DNA of 64,000 nt from Earliella scabrosa (taxonomy: Eukaryota; Basidiomycota; Agaricomycetes; Polyporales; Polyporaceae): NCBI GenBank assembly GCA_022605405.1, contig JABYQQ010000007.1:186001-250000 (forward strand). Reading direction: 5' to 3'. The notes beneath the pieces were generated by a model. It was not told the DNA's origin. It was given only the letters and a program-made list of their open reading frames with translations, and made no database searches. A program made the position numbers and the translations under genes. This document shows, in pieces, positions 35,973-46,100 of this stretch (positions are counted from its first letter, which is position 1; each line of letters begins with the position of its first letter).

Positions 35973-37212
35973 ATGCCCACCGATGGATCTCCGAAGGACA
36001 GGCAGAGCCTACACTACGTCGTCCGCTCAGGTGTTGCAGGAGGAATTGCGGGTTGTGTCGTACGTTGTTCATTTCTGCAATCCAACTCTGCATGATGCAC
36101 GTACCCTTACAACTCGCGCGCAGGCGAAGACCGTTGTCGCGCCTCTGGACAGAGTCAAGATTCTCTTTCAGGCGTCGAACCCGGACTTCCAGAAGTACGC
36201 AGGTGCGCATCTTTTTGTCTTCTCTGCTTGAGAGCGACATACAGACTGTCTCGGACAGGAACATGGAGCGGGGCATTCCGTGCGGCTGCACAAATCTACT
36301 CCGAGAACGGTGTCCGTGGCCTACTCCAGGGCCATTCTGCCACCCTTCTCCGCATCTTCCCGTACGCGGCCATTAAATTCATGGCGTACGATCAGTTAGA
36401 AGCCGTACGTCCTATACTCTACCTCCCTCATTGCACCAAGTGTTCTCAGCCCGCTGTTAGGTACTTATGCCGACGCGCGAGAAACAAACCAACGCTCGCC
36501 GTTTCATCGCCGGTGCAGCCTCCGGTATGGCCCATCTTCCCGTCCACGCTTTGCCTGCAGCTTGTCTCACACCATACCCTACAACGCACCTATAGGCGTG
36601 TCATCCGTCTTCCTCACCTATCCCCTCGAACTCATCCGCGTCCGCATGGCTTACAGTACCCGCCATACTTCCAACCCGACAACCCGCCCGTCCTTCCTCT
36701 CCGCCATGCGCATCATCTACGCCGAGGGTCCCTCGCGCTCCTCCACCGCCGTAGAGAGCACCTCGCAGAACCTCTTCGCGCGCTTCCCCATCCTCAAGTT
36801 CTATCGCGGATTCACCGTCAGCGTCGCAGGCATGATCCCCTACGCCGGCACGTCCTTCCTCGCCTGGGGCTTCCTCCGCTCCAAACTCCTCCCGCCCAAG
36901 CCTTCTTCCTCCCCGTCTTCCTCATCGCATAAGAGTAAGCCGGTCACGGACCTCGCGTTCGGCGCCGTCGCGGGCGCGCTCGCCCAGACGGTCTCGTACC
37001 CGTTCGAGGTCGTCCGGCGGCGCATGCAGGTCGGCGGGCTCACGCAGCCCGACCGCTGGCTGCGGTGGTCGGAGACGGTGCGCGTCGTGTGGGAGACGCG
37101 GGGCTGGAGGGGGTTCTATGTCGGGCTGAGCATTGGGTATCTGAAGGTCGTCCCGATGACGGCGGTGAGCTTCGCGGTGTGGCAGGCGATGAGACCTGTG
37201 CTTGGGATATGA
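35973..37212 (+). CDS. Mitochondrial carrier, Leu5/SLC25A16-42 type (CoA transporter)
   Basis: This carrier family moves coenzyme A or related nucleotides into the mitochondrial matrix. The start reads [20 protein letters not shown], then [28 protein letters not shown] across an intron at 36062-36123. The three solute-carrier repeats are marked by [15 protein letters not shown] and YPFEVVRRR. The segment [20 protein letters not shown] and the [25 protein letters not shown] region are typical of Leu5. About five exons are needed. The third repeat is preceded by a low-complexity Pro/Ser/Lys insertion ([15 protein letters not shown]) that looks like an extended matrix or cytosolic loop. The C terminus is [10 protein letters not shown]. 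Confidence 0.9.
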
Positions 37213-37999
37213 ATCCTGAGGCGATGGAGGCGAGGCGGGGAATACTGCTATGCCTCCAGTAAGATCCGTAATGTATCCGTAGTGCACGCTGATCCAGACG
37301 TCACAGATCGTATATCGTAGACGGCGCCTCGCTGACGCCCTTGAGGGCGGTCGTCGTAAGTGCCATTCCATATGTCCAGTCTGGAGACCATGCAGCGGCT
37401 TCAATCAGTCGTGACTAGTAAGTCTCCCTCAGATAGCTGGTCGAAGGCATTGCATTGGTGGGCTGTATGATGGGTGGGGGCGAGAGGTCTGGTGTCCCTG
37501 CAAGTGTATCGGTGGGTGCGTACCAACTGTCCCTGTCGGACAGTTGCCGTGTTGACATTCTCGCATATAGCTTTTGCATTGTTGCAACAGGACAGACCTC
37601 AACTTCGTGCCGACTGGTCCGTGAGGACTTCCAACGGCACTTACTGTATGCATCTTATCCTGATCTCGTGAACATGCTCGACTGTGATGGATACGAAGCC
37701 TTCCATGTGGGTCGTCCACGTCGTCGGGAGCTGAACGCAACTGCGAAACGCCTCCTTCCGTGTCAAAGGTAGATTGACCCAAGCCAGGGCAGGAAGTCCT
37801 GCGAGCGCAGGTATAGGCAAGGAAACGCTTTGTTCGGGGCATCTCCGTCTAGCATGGACCTTCTCCTCAGCATCCGAACGTTGCACCCTGCTCTGGGTCA
37901 GGGACATCCGGAGATTCAACACTATAAATGCAGGAAGGCCTCGAGCCATGCATCGCAGCAGAGTAGCCATCCTCCAGACCAGACAACACCTACTCAGAT
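37213..37999. promoter_or_regulatory. Intergenic with TATA box of secreted protein 2
   Basis: About 790 bp with no gene. A good TATA box (CTATAAATG, 37922-37930) lies 70-80 bp before the ATG at 38000. Upstream 37213-37700 contains nothing I recognise. Confidence 0.55.
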
Positions 38000-38419
38000 A
38001 TGCGCTCCATGCTCCTTCTCCTCGCCCTCGCCCTTGCCACGTGCGCGAACCCCGTCCCTTTCCCCACCATCGAGACCACTCCCCACACCTCCCCCTACCT
38101 CGAGCCCTCACTCGTAACCCCCGCGCTCGCCCACGAGCTGTCCATCGCCGCGTCGACGACCCCAATCCTGCTCACATGCCCGACGGCGGACTGCCGCTCC
38201 AACTGCCTCGCATGGTCCCTCCAGGGCGCGGGCTACCACAACTGCTTCTGGGCCGGCGACTTCATTTCCTTCCAGCTGCTCGACCCGAGCCGGCTGCTCG
38301 GCACGCACGTCGACATCGCACCGAACGATTGCACGGGCTGGCTCGCGATCCCGCAGCAGGGCGTGTGCTACAACATTCGGGGCGCGGTCTTTCACCAGTA
38401 TGGCACCTTTGACATTTGA
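38000..38419 (+). CDS. Small secreted cysteine-containing protein 2
   Basis: A single-exon 139-residue paralog of the protein at 32970-33389. The signal peptide is MRSMLLLLALALATCANPV. The mature part has LLTCPTADCRSNC, NCFWAGDF, IAPNDCTGWLAIPQQGVCYN and ends FHQYGTFDI. Compared with paralog 1, the Cys cluster, the DPS-x2-LG-like segment, W-x-A-x-P-x-QGVCYN and the F-x-QYG ending are conserved; this copy has an extra Cys before GWLAIP, giving an even number for pairing. A TATA box sits about 75 bp upstream. Confidence 0.82.
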   Translation: MRSMLLLLALALATCANPVPFPTIETTPHTSPYLEPSLVTPALAHELSIAASTTPILLTCPTADCRSNCLAWSLQGAGYHNCFWAGDFISFQLLDPSRLLGTHVDIAPNDCTGWLAIPQQGVCYNIRGAVFHQYGTFDI

Positions 38420-38878
38420 GGCAGGTGCAGCACGGTCAGTAGGTTCCCCTGCCATGCGGAAATCCTTTAGACAGCACATCACTGACTTCTTATCCATTCA
38501 CGCATTCAGGCAGGGTGACGGAGCGCTGTAAAGGGTCTAGGTCAATCGGATATGAACGTGGTAAACTCAGTCAAGGGACCTCAGAATGACATCTTCTGTC
38601 GAGTCCTTCACCAAAATCCCGTGCTTGTCCCACTGCGCAAGCCAGCCAGTTGCATCATCGTTTGGGCAAAACCATCGACGTGGTCGATCTAGGTTGGTCT
38701 GCGTTTCATACGAGTGGCGTAACAATGTTTGTTTGCGGCCAAACTGTGGCTTTGGCCGCTATGACCGCTGACCAGCTGGTCAAAGCGTGGTCCATGTCAC
38801 AGGACGCGTATATAACCAGACCTTCTAGCCATCCCTCTCCCTCTCCATTCGCACACTCTCAGACACCACAACCCAAGC
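38420..38878. promoter_or_regulatory. Promoter region of the hypothetical gene at 38879
   Basis: A canonical TATATAA element at 38809-38815 lies 64 bp upstream of the next start codon, followed by pyrimidine-rich sequence. The remaining bases hold nothing recognised. Confidence 0.55.
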
Positions 38879-39540
38879 ATGCCTCCCCAGCGCAAGGTAC
38901 GTCCAGATAGCCCCCACCAACAGTCCACAGCAGCTTACCGCGAACACAGGCCCTTGCCCGCCGCACGGCCCTCCTCACCGGCTCGTTCTACGACAAGTCG
39001 GGCGCAATCGGGGACGGCCTGCCCTCGCCCACTCTCCCCTCGCGCGACCCAGACCGCGACTTCGACGTCCACATGGGGCGCGCGGCCGCGGCAGCCGCAG
39101 CAGACTCGGACGACGAGTACACGCTGAGCGGCTACGGCGAGATGTCGACCGACGAGCCGTTCATGCTCCCGCCGTCCCCGACGCAGACGATCAAGTACCG
39201 CTACCGCGCCTACCGCCCCAAGCGCGCGCGCCTCGGCAAGAAGTACCGCCTCGGGGCGGACGGCCGCACGCCGCTCAAGACCAAGAGCAGCGCGTACCAC
39301 GCCGCCTCGGACTACGCGTCCATCCTGGGGCCGTACCTCTCCGGGTTCCCTGGCCGCTCGCCGAAGCGCGACTTCCAGGCGCTCATGCACAAGTACCGCG
39401 ACTCGGCCGAGGGCTGGCGCGACTCCGACACGTCCATCTCGCCCCGCAAGACGTACTCGGACAAGACGTGGTCCGGCAGCGTCCCGTCGACGCCCAAGAC
39501 CACGCCGCGTCGCGCCATCGTCGGCTCTGCGCGTGCGTGA
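38879..39540 (+). CDS. Hypothetical basic/disordered protein
   Basis: Two exons: MPPQRK, an intron at about 38897-38949, then a long exon beginning ALARRTALLTGSFYDKSGAI. The protein is about 203 residues, with an acidic patch (DSDDEYTLSG) and then a Tyr/Arg/Lys-rich stretch (IKYRYRAYRPKRARLGKKYR). A Ser/Thr/Pro-rich tail contains several SP/TP sites (GRSPKRD, SISPRKT, STPKTTP) and ends RAIVGSARA. No enzyme motif, signal peptide or membrane segment is visible. It converges on COG8. A strong TATA box upstream supports it as a real gene. Confidence 0.7.
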
Positions 39541-39747
39541 AGGTCCGTCGGCGAAGGGTGCCGGTAGGCTTGTCAACATTCCAACTTTGAATGAAGGCGA
39601 GGAGTGAATGAGGAAATGGTCGAGGTTGTCAACGTTGAAGGCTCGGAAGGGGCTGGACCCGAATTGCGTACGCTCCTTTGTGTCGTCTGAAGTGTATCGG
39701 TATCAGTACTCGATTGTGTATCATACTGCAGCGAATGTCCATCACCG

Positions 39748-41493
39748 TTATGTCCGTTCTCCCGACCGTCGGAGCCACTCCTCCCACTCCCCCAGCACCC
39801 CGGCCAGGTCCTCTCCCACCGCGAACGCGCCCTCGTCCATCTTCGCGCCGTACACGCCCTCGACCAGCGCTCTCCGCATGAAAGGCACAAAGACCTTGAC
39901 GTAGGCCATGCCCGTTGCGCGCACAGCGTCCTCCTCGCGTTTGGCATCTTCCGCGTTCGTTGTCCCATGCGCTCGCTCGTCCGATGCGGACCGCGCACAC
40001 ACGAGCAGCATGATCGCGCCGTGCGCAAGGGACCGCTCGAGGACGACCAGGAGCTCGGAGAGCAGGCTTGCAGGGGCCAGCAGTCGCAGCCCGTTGAGCG
40101 CGGTCAGAAGAGCGTTCGTGTATAGCGCGAGAGGAGGGTAGGAGACGAGGATTGACGGTGGAGTGTTCGCAGCTGCTGATGCTATCGCGGCCACCTGTGA
40201 CTCGTTGGGTACGGGCGGTGATGCAGCCACTGAGGGAGCGAGGAGGAACTGGGTCGGCTTCCTCCGCGGTGTCGGTCCTGTTCGTGAGCGCGGCTTGGTC
40301 GTATCCTCGGTATCGATAGCGCGACACCACGCATCGGTTGCCTCTTCGAACTCGCGCACAACGCCCTTGCGCACTGCAGTGACGAACAGGGGGCCGAGGG
40401 CACCGCGAAAGTCCATCCCGACGCGTGCAAAGGACGTCGCACAGTACGTGAGCTGCGTCAAGAGCGAAGTGAGGAGGGAAGGGTCTGCAACGAGGGGAAG
40501 GGTGTCGCGCAAGAGATCGAGCAGGCGGCGGACGTGCAGCGTCGTGAACGTGGTGAGAAGGACGTGGAGTTCGGAAGGTGCGGGCTCTGCACCTTGCGGG
40601 CGGTCAAGGAAGATGGTGGTGTACTGGGTGACGACGTCGTGCACGCCTTCGCGCCAAGCATCCACATACCTCTTCAGGTATCGCGCCTGAGACTCCCGCT
40701 CCCGCTCAACGCTGCCCTCCCCGGCCATGCCCTTCTCGACCTCGACAGCACGGAGTGTCCCGTCCAGGTAGGTGCTGCGCCCTGACAGAAAAGCCAGGGC
40801 GAGCTCTTGCTCTGATAGGACGTCCATTTTGCGTAGGAATCCAACCGCACGAAACAGGGCAGGTAGTTTGGCCTGTTCGTGAAGGACACGGAGCAGCTGG
40901 GCGAGCATCGAGTGGACGCGGGTGTCGCAGTCCGCCTTCACCGACTGCACGAGAGGGTTGGTAGGGAAGCGTGTGGCCAGCGTCGCCGCATGTTGGGCAA
41001 GCAAGAGAGCATCCGCATAGTTGTGATTGCGCACGGATGTTTCGAGGAGCATGGGGAGAGAAAGCACGTCGTGTAGCTTGTCATGATGCTCGAGAACGAG
41101 TGCTGCCTTCCGCCGCGACGAGAGCAATGTCCGCGAGTCCTGTGCGAATGTTCGCGCACTGGTTTCGAGAGTCGGAAGAGACGATAGCAATGATGAGAGA
41201 GAAGACGAGAGCGCGTCGAGGGATGATGAGAGGGTGGATGTTGTGGCGTGCAGCGAGAGGAAAGTCGGGTAGGACGTGTAGCACAACGTCGTGAGCGCGT
41301 TGGTAAGCTGCGCAGACGACGAAGCGAGTTCTGTGGGCTCTGCCTCGAGTTCGTGAAGCGAGAGCGAGGTGAGATGGGCGATGTAGGGTGCGGCCTCCGG
41401 CGAGGACAACGACGAGGACAACGTTTCTTTCGATGAAGAGGCTAGTATTTCCGGGAGGGTATGGAGGTCGCCGTCATGCACAGCGGCAGCCAT
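39748..41493 (-). CDS. COG8: Conserved oligomeric Golgi complex subunit 8 (Cog8)
   Basis: Cog8 belongs to the COG tether used in retrograde intra-Golgi transport. The frame is uninterrupted over 581 codons, from ATG at 41493 (MAAAVHDGDLHTLPEILASS). A longer frame upstream only starts at a GTG. Family features are the PEAAPYIAHLTSLSLHELEA opening, a Ser/Leu-rich coiled-coil (SSLDALSSSLSSLLSSL), LLETSVRNHNYADALLLAQH, LLRVLHEQAKLPALFRAVGF and LRKMDVLSEQELALAFLSGR, then YLKRYVDAWREGVHDVVTQY. The total length fits fungal Cog8. It is notable as a long intronless gene among intron-rich neighbours. Its start is 214 bp from the ATG of divergent family gene B. Confidence 0.9.
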   Translation of the reverse strand: MAAAVHDGDLHTLPEILASSSKETLSSSLSSPEAAPYIAHLTSLSLHELEAEPTELASSSAQLTNALTTLCYTSYPTFLSLHATTSTLSSSLDALSSSLSSLLSSLPTLETSARTFAQDSRTLLSSRRKAALVLEHHDKLHDVLSLPMLLETSVRNHNYADALLLAQHAATLATRFPTNPLVQSVKADCDTRVHSMLAQLLRVLHEQAKLPALFRAVGFLRKMDVLSEQELALAFLSGRSTYLDGTLRAVEVEKGMAGEGSVERERESQARYLKRYVDAWREGVHDVVTQYTTIFLDRPQGAEPAPSELHVLLTTFTTLHVRRLLDLLRDTLPLVADPSLLTSLLTQLTYCATSFARVGMDFRGALGPLFVTAVRKGVVREFEEATDAWCRAIDTEDTTKPRSRTGPTPRRKPTQFLLAPSVAASPPVPNESQVAAIASAAANTPPSILVSYPPLALYTNALLTALNGLRLLAPASLLSELLVVLERSLAHGAIMLLVCARSASDERAHGTTNAEDAKREEDAVRATGMAYVKVFVPFMRRALVEGVYGAKMDEGAFAVGEDLAGVLGEWEEWLRRSGERT

Positions 41494-41706
41494 AGCAGCA
41501 GTCTGCGTGCCGTCGTCGTTGAGATGGAGGTGCACGTCGTCCTCGTCGTTTAGCGCGACGCTCTCGTCGTGGTGAAGGAGAGAGAGAAGTCCTACAAGCG
41601 CCCATCCGGTCTTTCTCCTCTACATCATAAGTATCTGTGCTTATACTTCGTCGACGACTCGGACTCGACGTCCATCCCATCTGAAGCTTCTCTGATTGTC
41701 GACGCT
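41494..41706. promoter_or_regulatory. Divergent promoter of COG8 and family gene B
   Basis: A 213-bp gap separates the two start codons and must serve both genes. No TATA box is evident; the minus and plus frames both remain open into it from non-ATG codons. Confidence 0.45.
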
Positions 41707-42868
41707 ATGGTTGGACGAGTCGACTCAAGACGAAGTCCTCATCGTGACTATATCCTCATCAGCTCGGACGAAGAGGACAGTCAGGACGTGGAGATGAATG
41801 CCTCGCTGATGGAAAGAGGGCCACATAATACTGACCAAGAGGCGACCCCAAATGGTGAGAGTATGATGCATATATTATCGTAACATCTTGCTTAAACCGT
41901 GTCGTAGATCGACATGCTCAGCAATTCGCATACACCGAAGTGCGCAACGAAGCTTCGAGCCATGGTTTGGCCGGCCATCGCACCACGTTCGATGGAGGAG
42001 AATGTCCCCCCTCACAGCACCTCATTGTCGACTATTTAGAGGGGCGCGTCAAGAGCGAGCACGTAGACAACAGGAGGTCTACCACGCTAGCGAGCGTCCC
42101 GCCTGAGGGGACTTATGGCTCTCAGGTGACAGACACCAATGCCGACCAGGTACTACTGGGTTGTGATTCTCCTTACTTCATGCACCTACTCTTACACCCG
42201 TGAATAAGTCATATGGCAAATCATCGAGACAGGAAGAGAACTCGGAGTATCAGGACGGCACTGTCCAAGCTGGAGCTCGAGACTACCTAGAACACCACGA
42301 GAACTCTCAACCATTCGACCTCGGACTTCCTGGCACCATCGAAGTGCGACGCAGCCCGACAGATAGTGAGGCGGAGGTAGATGAGCTGATTGACGACTCG
42401 CCCGAAGACACTCCGAATGGCCCGGAGTATCACACCTCTGTGTCGGGCATCGCTGCTACAGCCAGCTCCTCTACGTTCCCCTCCTTGTCCCTCCTACGAG
42501 TCACCGATCACTATGCTCAGCACACAACTCGACCTGCTGTCGCTTCTGGGTTTCCTGGAATGCCGGAGAACCAGGACGGAGCGCCCAGAGACGAAGCACC
42601 TCGTGCTGCCCATTTGAACCCTCCGCCTCTTCCTCTCGGAGACCCGGTCGTACGATTCCTAGAAGAAGTCGGTCTCTCGGCTGATATGGCAGGGACTTTG
42701 CGCGAGGTGGGTATAACCGACGAACGCCGGATGCGTGCCTTGGGCGCCCTTCATCACTCTGCGTTGGAGGGACTCCTCAGGCAGTTGCGGACGATGCACG
42801 TCGACTACACAGCTCGTCTGTTGATTCGTGAAGGACTGAAGCGGCGGGCGGCGCAGCTTGGTGGGTGA
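41707..42868 (+). CDS. Family protein B: SIM-like motif and novel C-terminal domain, no zinc finger
   Basis: A paralog of A, C and D. Exons 41707-41854, 41908-42149 and 42209-42868 give 349 residues. The start is MVGRVDSRRSPHRDYILISS, followed at once by the acidic patch DEEDSQDVEMNAS. This matches the hydrophobic-SSD-acidic motif of gene C, including a shared (E/L)-x-NAS just after it. The middle is disordered and acidic (SPTDSEAEVDELIDDSPEDT). Unlike A, C and D there is no P-x-WL module and no CxxC/HxH motif. The last 73 residues are the shared domain (VVRFLEEVGLSADMAGTLRE, VGITDERRMRALGAL, LLIREGLKRRAAQ). Its neighbour gene C starts only about 300 bp downstream on the same strand. Confidence 0.72.
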
Positions 42869-43174
42869 GTGCGGATGTCGAACTTGGAATTCCATGTTGT
42901 GATGACGTGTGTCGTATTCTGCATGTAGGGTCCGAAAGCATCTGCAATCGAATGTGTGCACGCTGATCCACGGCCATTACGGAACACGGAGACTGCGCGA
43001 ACGTAATGGACGGCGATCAACCGTCATAGGCCTCAATCACGAGACGCATACTTACGCCGGTGCTTAAAAGCCAGCACCTCAACTGGTAACAGAGTGGCAC
43101 ATCTGTCCCTCCGGCACTTCCAGGCGCACTCAACACAACCATACTGCACATCCGTCTCTCACCGTCTCCCGCGC
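42869..43174. promoter_or_regulatory. Short spacer between family genes B and C
   Basis: About 300 bp containing the 3' end of B and the promoter of C. No clear TATA box. An in-frame upstream ATG at 43094 could extend gene C by 27 residues. Confidence 0.4.
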
Positions 43175-46100
43175 ATGCAACGATCCACGCAGACCCCAGA
43201 CGTGGACGATCCGGACTCAGAATCCGACATCTCGGACGTCTCGGACGTCTCAGAGTATATTGGCAGTCTTGGTCGAGGCCGCCAATCTGCGTCACCTGCG
43301 CGAGCGACATCTGCCAGGTTGCGCGGTATTGAGGCGCGCTGTGAGTCGACCTGCTCTTTCGATGTATCATGCAACGGATATACTGACCTTTGGTAGTCAT
43401 ACGTACCTCTATTTCACCTGATCGCATCATCCGACGCCGCCGTAAGTTACGGCGGTATGGCTTCGTCTCGCCGGATCCGTGCCAGGTCATTGACCTGTCT
43501 TCAGATTCCGAAGATCCCGAGGACGAGCTCAACGCCTCGGTTGCGGGACCGCCTAGGAAGCAGGCTCGCATGATCATAGCGCGCGATCGATTCCCTGGAT
43601 TACGGTCACCTGAATATTCCAGTTCCTCTGGCGCCATCTGCGCCAACGTAGATGTCGTTCAACGGTCCACAAGCACGGAGACCTGCACACGCCCGTTCGC
43701 GTGTCCACTGGGCCCTCCAATTGGACGCAAGGTCGATACTTTTTCAACGAACAGATGTGGTCAAGTGAGTCTTATCTTCTATTGTGCGTCCGCAAAGCTG
43801 ACATGTTGGAAATCATAGCGTCCAGTCTGGCTTCGCTATGCTCTTGGAGAGCTGTACAATCAGTTTCCAAATATCCGTTTTGTGACAAAGCAACGCGTGC
43901 GTTACCTCAGTCATGCCGATCAACCCGATACCTGGCAGATCGAATGCAGAGAATGCAAGGACCTCGTCGTAAGGCACTGGTGACTGGCATCTCACTCTAT
44001 ACATTCGTTGACAGCTCTGTAGATCATCGGCGCAGGCCCTGGGAAGACCCTCGGTCGTCTCAAGAACCATATCGAACAACTCCACTCAGGCCTTCGAGTC
44101 CAGGCTTGCGCGGGAGCCCATTCAGTAACAATCCACAGTATTGTGTACCATTCTGGCTCACTAAACGCCAGGATTGTGGCCCATTCGAGTTCGATCGAGT
44201 GAAATATTTTAATTTGTTGATGGCCCGATCGAATATGTATCAGCTTCCCAATAGATAACTTCGATCGAACGGCTCTGAGCAGCCTAATAATGGGTCTGCA
44301 CACCCACCCAGCTGTCAGATAAGTAATGCCCGGGCGGCGGGGGCGGCGGGCGGCAATTCACCGGGCAGAATTCAAATGTATTGGTTGAGTCCGATCGACT
44401 TGAACAAGTTGTTTTGCTGATAGTTCGATCGGATATGCCTCAGCTACCCAATACAGCATCTCGATCGAACAACTTGTGAGTGACGCTGAGGGTGGCTATC
44501 AGTAATGGATCTACACATCCGCCCGGTCAATAATCCAGATAATACCTGGGCGGCTACCCAGCAGGGCCGGGCGGGCAGTATATGTGGACACACTACTATG
44601 TTCGATCGACATAATGCAGTTGCTTGGACGGTGTTCCGATTGGCCTAATGTAATGGATTAAATAGTATTTCGATTGATCTGATATACTTGCTTGAGTTCT
44701 GTTCCGATCGAATGGCCACATGGCTTGGTGACTGGCATCGATCGGACCTTGTATTTATGTCAATACTGTGGCCCGAACGAATCCATTACCATCACTGTGA
44801 TTATGGCCCGAACGGATTTACATACTTTGCAGCAAATTGATGTTGATCGAATGTACAATATTGCCTTTCTACTGGTCCGATCGAGGTCATCGCATGGCCA
44901 AGAAGACAAGTCGATCGAACACACATTTGTTTATAAATCTGAGACATGTTCATAAATGTGTTTAGAACGAGCCAACAACATGAGCAGTTACTATGTCCGA
45001 TCGAAAATGCATATGGTGAAGCCATGTGTTTGGATCCACACACTGTTGTGACCAGATATACAATTCAATCGAAATGACAGCATAGTCAGAGGTCTACTTC
45101 GATTGGATAATTGGTTGGCCTGTTACAGGATTGCTAGACCCGCCCGGGAAATGACCGGGCCAGAACTGAGGGCGCCCGGAGTGGTCTATGTTTTTGTTAC
45201 AGTATTACTAGACCCGCCCGGGAAATTGCTGGGCCAGAACTGAGGGTGCCTGGAGTGGTAGACATTTGTATTGTAGTGTTACTAGACCCGCCCGGAAAAT
45301 GACCGGGCCAGAACTGAGGGTGCCCGGAGTGGTAGACATTTATATTGTAGTGTTTCTAGACCCGCCCGGGAAATTAGTGGATTAGAACTGAGGGTGCCTG
45401 GAGTGGTAGACATTTATATTGTAGTGTTTCTAGACCCGCCCGGAAAATTCCTGGGCCAGAACTGAGGGTGCCCAGAGTGATATACATTTTTATTGTAGTG
45501 TTACTAGACCCGCCCGGAAAGTTCCCGGGCCAGAACTGAGGGTGCCCGGAGTGATATACATTTTTATTGTAGTGTTTCTAGACCCGCCCAGAAAATGACT
45601 GGGCCAGAACTGAGGGCGCCCGGAGTGGTAGACATTTGTATTGTAGTGTTACTAGACCTGCCTGGAAAGTTCCCGGGCCAGAACTGAGGGTGCCCGGAGT
45701 GATATACATTTTTATTGTAGTGTTTCTAGACCCGCCCGGAACATTCCTGGGCCAGAACTAAGGGTGCCCGGAGTGATATACATTTTTATTGTAGTGTTTC
45801 TAGACCCGCCCAGAAAATGACTGGGCCAGAACTGAGGGCGCCCGGAGTGGTAGACATTTGTATTGTAGTGTTACTAGACCTGCCCGGAAAATTACCGGGC
45901 CAGAACTAAGGGTGCCCGGAGTGGTAGACATTTATATTGTAGTGTTCCTAGAACCGCCCAGGAAATTAGTGGGTTAGAACTGAGGGTTATATCACTCCGG
46001 GCACCCTCAGTTCTGGCCCGGGAACTTTCCAGGCAGGTCTAGTAACACTACAATACAAATGTCTACCACTCCGGGCGCCCTCAGTTCTGGCCCAGTCATT

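Noticed and set aside
41494..41535. 14-residue N-terminal extension of COG8
   Set aside because: It would begin at a GTG codon; the first ATG at 41493 is the reasonable start.
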